Shown: positions 10,800-21,180 of the stretch, piece by piece
How positions within the stretch are numbered: the stretch's first letter is position 1
How the letters are laid out: each line of letters begins with the position of its first letter
Source of the DNA: Lunularia cruciata
Lineage: Eukaryota; Streptophyta; Marchantiopsida; Lunulariales; Lunulariaceae
Length of the DNA stretch: 64,000 nt
Assembly (NCBI GenBank): GCA_948567375.1
Contig: OX419761.1
Location: 30,790,243-30,854,242, forward strand
Reading direction: 5' to 3'
Program-made: the position numbers and the translations under genes
Notes under the pieces: model-generated
Seen by the model: only the letters and a program-made list of their open reading frames with translations
Told to the model about the DNA's origin: nothing
Database searches by the model: none

Positions 10800-13700
10800 A
10801 TGGCGGCACATGGACTCTGTTCCACAGTGCATGGCAGCCCAGCATTGCAATCTCGTGTTAATCGGTCGTCGAGAACGAGGCTCTTTCACAATGGCATTGA
10901 TTGCTGTGCAGCTGCTCAGTCTGCACATGGTGAAATTGAATCGTTGAAGATTTTTGTTTCGTGTTCGGAGAATGGAAGTAGTATGGGTGGTCTGGGAGGA
11001 CTCACTCCGAGCTTGCGGTTTCAGAAGGAGTGTTGCCGTAATGGTGGGGTTTGGTTTCGGAGAAAAAGGCGGTGGAAAGCTGAGAATTTTGCCATTGTTG
11101 TCTGCGAAGGTAGTGGAGTTGGGGCAGAGTCTGGTTTTGTAGAAGAGCTGGGGGTTAAAGTGTCAGCGTCAGTTTCCTCCAGCTTAAAATCAGCAGCTGC
11201 TGCTGCGACGCAATCGTTCGTGGTTTCCAGTGACTCTATTTTTTTAACGTCTAGGACCAAGAGGTGAGAGGTTTATCCACATTTACAGCACTTATTATTA
11301 TCATATGCTTAGAGCTAGTCCAAGCAGTGGAGAAGCCGAAGCATGAAATATTGTATTGGAATCATCTGCCATGCCCCCGAATTGCTCCGCTAACGTAAAG
11401 AACGTAAAGGTTTTTGTTCGAAATCTGATCGAATGGGCAGATTTTGATGGTATGGCTGAAATCCACCAGAAATTGGTGCTGGTTGCATAGCTATGGTCAT
11501 CTTCGTGGGAGCTAATTAAACTATCATGAATGATGATTACCCGTCACCTTTGATGGTCTGATCAGTCTCGTTTCAACATGCGATATGGAGAGAATCCGGC
11601 AAAGAAAACGAGAGACGTGGAAGGGTATAAAGTTTCTGAAGATGAACTGTCTACATATCAATGTATAGTATAGTAGTGTTGTATGGCATGGTCGGAAAGA
11701 TGAGAATGGGATCAAACTCATGGTGGATGGTCTAACAAGTTCTTGAGTGTCTACCGTGAGTGTCTGTAATTTTCATTTTTGCATAAGTCATCCAGTCACT
11801 ACATAGGATGAGTGCTCCACGCGGTTCCATGCCGACTGATGAGTAAATTTTATCTTATTTCAGGGAGGGAGACAGTAATCAAGTGGTAGATACTAATATC
11901 AAGGAAGTTGCTGCAGCCGTACCTGAGAAATCACTAGGTAACCTACCATGATCTCGATTGTCACTGACCAGTAAATCACTTCTTTATGCCTTCATGAGAC
12001 AGCTCGGCTTGAGGCGTTCACCATGGAGGGTCACTCATTTAGCACCGAATTCCTTGCAATCTAATGCATATAATAGCGATTCATTAGAGAGTGTAGTGAA
12101 CGCCAAGATGTCCTGATGTCTAGGTTTGGACGTCTGTGAATGCAGGGGTTGCAAGGTATCTAGGAGTTCAACCAGTACGAGGCAGATTTGAAGTGGAACT
12201 GCAGAAGGATGAGGTAGCACACAAGTTAATATTTTCTTCTGAAAAAGAGGCTGCAAAGGCTTATGATAAGTAAGCAATTCTCTTGGACCATTTGTAAGAT
12301 CCAACGTGGCGATTCACAACGAACGGAACTATGCTCAGAACTCTGTGAACTTGATAGAACATGAAGATGAGAGGGTCTCAGTATTATGAACCCAAAACCA
12401 GGCTAAGAAGTTCTCTTTGTTCATCGGTATCGATTTGGGTCAGGCCTGATGAGACTGATGTACTTTTATGTTGCTTCCTCTATGTAGGGCTGCATTTAAA
12501 CTTAGCGGGTCATCGGCTCGAACTAACTTCGACCTAACAGTGAACGAAAAGGTGGAAATAGAAGATACAGAGTGGGAGGATCTACTGCTGCAAATTCAGC
12601 TAAACGCTCTTTCTGATAATTCGCCGAATAGGCCCAAAGAAGCTCGACTTTTACCGTCAAGTAACGGCTCATGCTGGATAAGAATTTTGCATTAATTTTC
12701 AGGAAGAGTTGAAGTTTAACCGAGACGCGCATAGATGGCGCGTCTCCGTCTAGACGTAACACAGGCGCGGTTAAGCCTCATTCTTCCCAATGTGTTTTGG
12801 TAGCTACTTGTTTGTATCACAGCTACATCATGCTAATTAAATAATCTGATGTCGAAGAACGTTAGCTGCTTGTCTGAAGCTTTCAGATTCTATCAGAAGT
12901 GATTTTCCAAAGATTAGATAATTCCTACTTGCATTTTGATATTGTGTCCCGTGGCACAGCTGGACTCGGATTTCCTGGAGTTAAATTTAAAGAAGAGGAG
13001 CAGCTGTGGCAGGCCCGGATAAGACGCGATAAGGAAGTTTATGTGGGACTATTTGCCACTATTAACGATGCAACCAAGGCCTATGACCTGTAAGTTCAAC
13101 ACGTTTGGAACTGAGCCCACAGTGAACTGATATTGTCTATTTAGGGGTCAAATTTTGTTAAAGTATAGTCCGGTTTTCACACCTTGATATAAAATCTGTA
13201 AATCACAATTCGTATTAATGGGTATTCCTACCACAATGCATCGTTTCGCTAAGCTATCTTTTACTTATCTTTTACATGGAGATTTACTCAAGCCCATTGC
13301 ATGGACCAGACACCCCAAGTACAAATTTGGTTACGATTTTCTGTCTAGAATATTTGTATGCATCTGAAAGGGACGATTTCTGCACTCAACGACTTCCGGA
13401 CTTGGTGCTGCACTCAAACCTACTTACAAAAGTTGATCATTGTTCTTTAAGTGCTAGCATGCTGAATCTCCTGGGAAATAATTGGATTTGACCTGGCGCA
13501 GGGCAGCATACAAGCATAGTGGCAGCGATGCTCTACTGAGCCAGCCCCTGACTGTAAGTGAAAAGCAGGAGCTTTCGACAATAGACTGGGCCTCATTGGT
13601 TGCTAGGCTTGGCCTGAAAGTCCAAGCCCGCAGAATCAGACGTATGTAACTCTTTGTTTGATTAATGTGCTTCGTTGTGAATTTACTTGAGGAAGAAATT

Positions 13701-16700
13701 TGCTTTTGGACCTGATGAAATTTCGTCGATATCCGTACGTTTTCATGTCACTTACTGGAGAGGGCAACTGTTAAACCTTCTGAATGAAAATAACTTATTC
13801 AATTTAACTAATTTATTTATTTTGGTTCATAAAGTTGTTGGTCATCCTCTTTTGGTCCCGGATGATTGACTCACCTTCAATAGGCCTAGAAAGTAATGAC
13901 CTCACGTATAATCTTATATTAATTCTGGTTAACGTCTTGGCAGGAAAGTCAGGTTGTCGAGGTGTCCGTCTTACAGCTTCTGGGGCATGGCATTCTAGCT
14001 TTACTCACAAGAGCTATTTCTATTATCTAGGCACCTTCAAGTCCAAGGAAACTGCAGCTAAAGCATATGACCTGTAAGTCCTAAACGATGGCTCACAGTA
14101 CCTTGTCCTTAATGGAGGTTGATCTTTCTTCAACCCTGAGCGTTCTTGCCGTCTTGAGCTTGATTAATAGTGAGTGACGCATGGCAGGTTTGCAACTAAA
14201 CTGATTGGGCAAAAAGCCAAGGTTAATGCGGAGCTTCTGCCAGAGGAGAAGGACTTTATCTCAGCTCATTCTGTTGGTAGTCTTCGTGATTACTTGGCCA
14301 ATCAAGCAATGCATGCTCCTAAACAAGGTAATTTCATGTGGCTTAGAATGCATCAACTTCTATTTTACCCATCTGAAGACTGAGTCGGAGATGATCAACT
14401 GCGTTGTAGTTAATCTTGGAGCGAGGGGTGCACGCTTGGTTCAAGGCCAGTGGGAAGTTTGCTTGGAAAATTCAAGAAAAGATCGCATCTTCACCTCTTC
14501 AGTATCGAGTAAACTGGAAGCCGTGAAGATTCATGATTTGTAAGGCATCTGTCCTTGTCCTCCTGATCTGTGGGACAAAGATTGTATTCAACTCCTATCA
14601 GTCAGCGGGTCACAAAGATAAAGAATGGGCATAAAATTAGAGTCCTCCGACTTGTCTGTTATATGCAAGAGGGCTGATCTCGCCTATTAGGAGAGCAGAA
14701 AGAAAACTCTGACAACTTGGTATCACATAAAGAACTGAATACTTAGTATTAACTATCTGACCACCTAGTTCAAATGTAGACTCTATAAGTCGTAAACCAG
14801 TCTAATTAGGTAATGAAATGGGAACTCTGGATAATATAACAGAGGCTGTTTATATGATCATTTACTTGTTTGATGAGGTGGTGAGGATGGTCACAAAGAA
14901 AGAGTACTAGATGTTGGAGAAAATACGCCAATAAGTAAGTAGCTAGATAGGGAATTTGTAGCTGCTAACTCGTAAGTAAATACACCAGAATGAACCAAAA
15001 ATATAAATTTACATATAGAAACTTGACCGCTTATTTTCTGAAGAATGAGAAGTATCTGAATATCTCTTGGTTATCATTCATGTATGGCCTGTATGATCAT
15101 GATCCATGTACTTATCCCACATCTTCAGAAGGTATTTTGCAGTCACCTTGTCACCTAATTATGAATTTAAGACCTTTTACATCCATGCACGTTGTTTATT
15201 GAAATTAGAGCCTCTGGACCTCGATCTGGGTTTTCCTAGCTTGGTCATTGAACAGTTCCAGAGCAATTGAGTCGCTTTACTTAAGAAAGAAATAGTCCAC
15301 TCCACATAGTTGGTCACAGAATTGGATCCAGCATTAGGGATCTCACATAGTTAATGGTGCAAAGAGAAGACTAGACCTGCTCGAGTACCCTTATAGCTTA
15401 TGACGTGAAGTTGTCATCTGTATTGGCTCCTGCATGGAGATGAGGGAAAGCTTAGATGTCTTACTCGTACATGTCATTCTCCGTGGGTTGTTCAGAGCTG
15501 CTTACAAACTTCACAATGAGTTGGCAAGAACATATCAAGAGCTGTCTACGAGCGAGAGGCAGGAAGTAGAAGAAGCAGACTGGAATGCAGTGGCAGCGAA
15601 ACTGGAGTTACGACAACTGCCATCATGTGCCTCATCTCACCCTCAGATCCGTGTCTAGATACGTTTAACCATGTTCATGCCAGAGTCTAGATAGCACAGA
15701 ATTTTCACTGTTTGATATCCATAATCTAAAAAGTGGAGAGTGCTTGCCAAAAACCTGTTTGCTCTATAATGGATTATGCTTTGGCTACCAATGATAATTC
15801 TAAGCAAGTTTTGGCAACCATGTATGCACTTTGGTTTATTAACAGACCATGGGGTCAATCGACTCATTTCCGGAGTGTGGCAAAGCTATATACGTCATGG
15901 TGGTGCATATCTCGCGATCGGCACTTTCGATTCTGCCGAGATAGCAGCTCGCGCCTCAGATATGTGAGTGAGACTTGAATCTATAAGTTTAAAATGGCAG
16001 CAGCGTCATGAAATCTATTAGTGTATCAAAGATTTTGACTGAAGTGAATTCAGCGGTCAACACTTCACTCTAATATCTGGCTTAAACTTTCTTCAGGTGT
16101 GCTTACAAGCTGGATGGAAAGAATGCGATTCTGAACTTTCCTCTAACTGAGTTGCAACGGAGAGAAATTGAAGCTGTAGATTGGGGAAAGCTTATTTCAA
16201 GTCTCCGAGGTATGCATCATATAGTGAGTGGCACTTACGGCTGTTATACGTATCATTTTGAGTGGATTGACTGTTTGTCTTCTTGATGTTTGCAAGAACC
16301 TGTGTTTTCGCTTGAAATTTCTGGCATACTTGACGGCCGACCTTTAGTTTCATCTGTGTTAATTCGCAGCAATACAGACAACGCTTTCAGTTCCTGTCGT
16401 GATACTGCATCTGTGTGCAACATATTGAATGATCTTGGGATTATCGTGTTTTAACAAATTCTTCTTTATTCTGCAGAGAGGCAAATAAAGTCTAATTTTG
16501 AAGATGAGCTGGCAGGAGATCACCAGAGTATCAGTTTAAGCGACTTGCCCAGGGAAAAGAAGTGGACAATGTTATTGTGTCATGAGCAACTGTTGCAACA
16601 ACGGGTAAAAAGCTGAACTAAGAATCCGAAATGATCTTGCATTTTTAGATGTTTGTTTGTACCTACTTGTGAGTTCGGAAGTCAGTCAGTGTCATAAGTT

Positions 16701-17079
16701 TGTGATTAAGTTTTTGATCTCAAGACATCAATCGCTCATGGAACGGACAGAGGATGTTTTAAAATGCAAAAATGTTTCTATTTTGTAGATGATGCGGCGA
16801 GCACCGAAGGTAGGTCGACAGTTGGTCGTGGGGAACCCATCAATCGCCGCCCAATTTTCCCACCTCAACCGTCGGGCAGATGGATCACCTATGCTGGTTG
16901 AGGAAGTCATGGATGGAAGCAATACTCCCCTGCTATGGCACTGCACTTGTGGTAATGTGTTCCTAAAAGCTCCTGTAGGGCTGCTGAAGGCGAAGCACGC
17001 AGCATGTAGAATGCCAGGATGTACGGGAACTTTAAAGAATCCCAAGCAAGGGACGCTGTATAGAAGATCAAAAGTCTGA
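10800..17079 (+). CDS. Multi-exon protein with five AP2-type domains, a transit-like N-terminus and a C-terminal zinc-ribbon-like region
   Basis: Predicted exons: 10,800-11,263; 11,864-11,937; 12,146-12,269; 12,488-12,660; 12,960-13,089; 13,502-13,641; 13,944-14,073; 14,188-14,327; 14,410-14,539; 15,496-15,650; 15,846-15,963; 16,097-16,209; 16,477-16,604; 16,789-17,079. They sum to 2,310 nt (769 residues) and stay in frame. Introns are GT-AG; the donor after 15,650 (CC|GTGTCT) is the weakest. Residues 1-100 are rich in Ser, Arg and Ala and poor in acids, like a plastid transit peptide. AP2-like domains lie near 183-240, 279-340, 369-430, 459-520 and 554-612, each with a match to the (K/R)AYDxAA core. 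The last exon has WHCTCGN and ACRMPGC. AP2 domains normally bind DNA; here they lack the usual YRG and WLG elements, so the role is unknown. Start: first ATG of a long in-frame exon. Confidence 0.8.
12146..16209 (+). other. Five tandem AP2 exon-pair modules
   Basis: Each AP2 domain is coded by two exons. In all five the intron is phase 2 and falls in the same codon, right after AYD (or HD/SD): exons end GATAA, GACCT, GACCT, GATTT, GATAT. Introns between modules are all phase 1. Front exons are 124, 130, 130, 130 and 118 nt; back exons 173, 140, 140, 155 and 113 nt. Modules are therefore symmetric (1-1) and can be duplicated without frameshift. Modules 2 to 4 look like the most recent duplications. 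Confidence 0.82.
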
Positions 17080-18339
17080 TAGTATTTTTAACCCCAGTTC
17101 CAAGTTTGTGATCGGAAAGGGATCTATTGATATCCCTGGGTCATGAAAATATTGCATGTATTGTATTTGTCAATCAGCATGTAGCCAAGATTGGGAATAT
17201 ATCCGGAGGCTTAGCGTCAGGTGGAGTTATACCGCATACTGAGGACATGTACTGCAGGAGATGCTGTTCATATCCGTATCATCTGATGTACATCTATCAG
17301 TAATTTTGGATATATTTGAAGCACCAGTGGCTTCATGTGGACAACGGGAAGAAAATGCTATGTTGGCAACTTCACTTTCTCTTATTTCCTGTTTTAATCG
17401 TATATTTCAGATCATGGATTGTTGCTTGCCATTCTCAATCCCATTCGTGGGGTGAATCGAGCTGATGGAATCCTGTATTCCCAGGCTCGGATGAGCAAAT
17501 TCATATGTTTGTGATTGGTTAAATTGTCCTTGTCGGTACTGAGGACCAAAATTTCAAGCAATTGGGCAGGAAGAATCGTAGTGCTAGCCTACCATACCAT
17601 AGGGTCTCTTGAGCAGCATCTTGATATCCACAAGCTCGTGTTAAGTTAAATTTTAATTTGTCAAGATTAGATGAATACAGCGTGATATGTGTGCCATTTT
17701 AGAGGCATTTAATGTGATAGATAATTTTCTTTTGTCCAGTCTATATCCTCAAAGATTCAGTGAAATAGAGGATGATGTATTTTCCATATTTGAGTGATCT
17801 GAGGTGGATAAATACATGGAACTGTTTGGAAATCATGGTGTGGAAAAACTTAGTAGAAAGGAAATGATTCTTAAGAGAACTAATATCTTATCAATTCAAT
17901 GCATGGAAGTCATTGCAATACTAGGAAATCACCAATTTATCCTCGTTTATATATTAATCATGCAATAGTATCTCCTTGGCGGTGAACGATGAAACCATCC
18001 ACATTATTTCTAGAATGGTAGTAGATCTAGTCCATGTATCGGTGATGATAAGATACTTTTATAATTCTCATCATGTATATTTGCATGTCCTAGGTTGATG
18101 TTGTATTTTGGGAATAAGCTTTCCTAAAGTCTCAAACCATCCAAGTCAGCACTATGTCCATGTTATATCCATTATGATTTACCATAATAAATGTAGTGTA
18201 ATAGAGTTAAGAACTAGCTTAGGTCCAAATCCTCCATTATGTAGCCTAATGTCCAAGCAACTCAACAGAGGGGGTAGGAGTAGGGAGCGGAGAGCTAGCC
18301 TAACATGCCAACAACTAGACTAAGAGAGTGGGGTGATAT
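17080..18339. other. Spacer downstream of the AP2 gene
   Basis: Contains the 3' UTR of the AP2 gene at its left end, then AT-rich sequence. I found no gene, RNA or recognisable transposon. Short open stretches are not supported by any domain. Confidence 0.4.
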
Positions 18340-19060
18340 TGTTAACAAAAGTTTGATATTAAAATAACACAACAAAAAGGAGAAGAACGAACTCCGGGCA
18401 ATATCAATTGATTGTCAAACAACTCATAAAGGGGAAGGATAAACAAGCAAAGTTTATGGATGATCATAGAATATATAGAAAATAGTTGATAACTTTACCA
18501 ATGAATCTAGTAAACTTTAAACAATTCTACAGAGAGGGGAGAGGAATATTGCTCGTAAAATGGACAAAGGTTCAAATAACTTTGTAAATAGATTGAAGGA
18601 ATACCACCACTAAAGTTAGTTGACATTCAAACAACTCCACAAGTTAAGAGAGACAAAGTAACGAACATTGAAACAACACCAAAAAGAAAGTAAAGAAAGG
18701 TTGCAAACAAAGTTAGTTGACATTCAAACAACTTCACAAAGAGACTAAAGGAACTTTGGAAGTGAAATAAGTTCACACTTAGACAATAACATAGAGAGTA
18801 GAGGAACACTACAAGCAAAGAAAGTTGATAAAAAAATCTTTGCCACCAAATTTAAATGATGATTATTCAATTCAAGGCAGAAAGTGAGGAGAGTTTATTA
18901 GTAAAGTTTGTTTGCTATCATTCAACTCTAGGATTAAGGTCGTTGAACTCTCTACTGAACTCATATCATGCATCACCAAACCTCAAAATGAAAGTAGAGG
19001 AACTATACTACACTAACAACAATAACAAGGAGTCAATGTATAAGAAATTTTGACCCTCAT
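18340..19060. repeat. Degenerate interspersed/tandem repeat tract
   Basis: Variants of an AC-rich block recur many times: GACATTCAAACAACTCCACA (about 18,623), GACATTCAAACAACTTCACA (about 18,719), GATTGTCAAACAACTCATAA, TTTAAACAATTCTACAGAG, TTCAAATAACTTTGT. Related AGTTGA and GAGAGGAA blocks alternate with them. Spacing is irregular (about 60-100 bp), so this is an eroded satellite-like tract or part of an old element. Confidence 0.55.
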
Positions 19061-19346
19061 TAATATTGTGATTTAGGTATGATTCAACCAAGATAAAGTA
19101 GAAACAATACCACCTTAAGAAACATGATTAGTAACTAATATTCACGATTAAAGTTTGGATATGAAAGAATGGATGAATTTGACTTTATGTAATGGAAAAA
19201 CTCAAGTCTAGAGGTTGATATGGAGTAAAAATAAATTAGAAAGACAAATATTTGTTGTGTTTGTTTGAGGAAACTAAATTGAGTACAAAATTGAAGAGAT
19301 GTATCATTGCAACTTCACTTAGTCTAGCAAACCGTTCTAAGTAATA

Positions 19347-19597
19347 AATCTTAGTTTCTACTACTTGTATGGCTTGTTCATTGATATTGGTTTGCCATTC
19401 AAGAATTGGATGCTTTAATGCAATGATTAAACTTTTTAGTAGAAGATACTATCAAGGTTACAAACCACTCAATCTTAGTTTCTACTACCTAGGCTGTTTG
19501 TTCTATTTCTATCTGTTTGACATTCAAGAATTGGATGTTTTAAGGAATTGAATGAAATGATTTTTTTAGTAGAAGATATTATCAAGGTTACAACAAA
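19347..19597. repeat. 124-bp tandem duplication
   Basis: Both copies start AATCTTAGTTTCTACTAC (19,347 and 19,471) and share CATTCAAGAATTGGATG and TAGTAGAAGATA(C/T)TATCAAGG. The copies have diverged by substitutions and small indels. Confidence 0.85.
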
Positions 19598-21180
19598 CCA
19601 CTACTCAAAAAAAGATGAAAATAACTCAAAAATTTCCTTTCTTTTTTGGTTTTATAGCTTAGTATGGTATTTTTCACAACATCTATCACTCACTATACTA
19701 CATATCTCTAATATTTTCTTCAAGGCCAAAATGCTATAGAGTATAATTCATCTCATGATGTGTGATATTTAAACATTTGAACCCTTTTAAAAAAGTAATA
19801 TAATTTAGGATGTCTAAAATTATTTTATTTTATTTTTATACTTGAAAATAATATACCAAAAAATTTTAATTTGTGACACAAGGATTTTCATTCCTTTTCT
19901 CTACCAATTGAACTATCATGGTAAATTTAAATATATATTATTTCAGAAAAAATATAAAAATATGAATTTTTTTGGTGAAATGGAAAGTTGGAGTAGAGAG
20001 ACTTGAACTGTCATGGTCTTTAATGCTAAAAAAATTATTTTTACTCCAATTTGTATTATTTGTAATGATAAAAAAAGTAATGAACTTTTGTTTGTCATAT
20101 GCATACTTTTTCTTGAGATTTTTCAAATTGTATGGTGTATTGCTTAGAAGAGTAGAATCCAAATGTACTATTGAAAAAGTAGGTATAAGTGTGCAATTCA
20201 TTTTTTAATAACCAATTTTCTATATCTTCACATATTATGTAGTCATGAGCTTGGCTAAAAATGTAATATATTCTTGTTATCTTAGGCTTATGGTGAAAAT
20301 TGGTAAGCATTTTAAGGAATTTAGGTCCATCAACCTTGTTTATCTTTTCATCCCTAGTGATTTCACATTTATAAATATCTATTAATCAAACCATAATCTA
20401 CCTATTGAAACCCAAGCTATTAGCAAACATTAAATACTGGATCCAAGCTATTAGCAAATATCAACTACTGGATCAATTGTAACACTTATCATCAACCTCC
20501 TCCAAAACTTGCAACTCCTTAAACAATCTCTCCAATTTGAACAAGCCAATTGACAAATAATTTGATTTTGTGACCATTCACTCCGCATCAATCTTAGAGC
20601 ATATCTAGAGGTATCCCACGATGCAAGTTGTGCACCCATCATCTCCAATGATACCAAAGTTTTCTTCTTTGCTTGCTTCTTCCTTTTACTTCAATTCTAA
20701 AGGTATTAACTTAGGAGCTTTTGGCACAAGAGAGTTAATTTTGTGGAAGGTTCTTGATGAGGAGGGCTTCTTTCCAATCTTAGAAGTTTCTATATCATTC
20801 TCATACTTTCTCATCACTACATGAAATTAGGACTCTAACTTCTCCATTCTCTTTGCATAAACTCTCATTTTCTCTCTATCTCTTACTTATGCAAGGTAAC
20901 CTCACTCATCATCATCAAAAAACCTCTCATAACTTTCATAAAGAAGAGAGTTCTCAATAAATATGGTAGTCAAACTATCCTAAGATCACTCTTGTTATTT
21001 ATCATCCATTTCTTCTTGTATTTTTACTCATATCATATAAGAGTTACATCCTCAATGAAATGAAGTAATAATGAAAACCACTCATTCTTTCTCCTCTCAT
21101 TGTTGCTTATACAAGCACTCTAAAGTCTTTCAAAACGATCTCTACATCTTCTCCATCATTGCCAAAGGAAATTGGAAGTT
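19598..21180. other. AT-rich spacer without a recognised gene
   Basis: No coding region or transposon recognised. A 32-bp unit beginning CAAGCTATTAGCAAA is repeated at about 20,413 and 20,445. The rest is low-complexity AT-rich sequence. Confidence 0.4.

Noticed and set aside
12899..13093. Independent small single-exon AP2 gene
   Set aside because: The open stretch is one exon (plus intron readthrough) of the larger AP2 gene; acceptor and donor sites fit the phase series.
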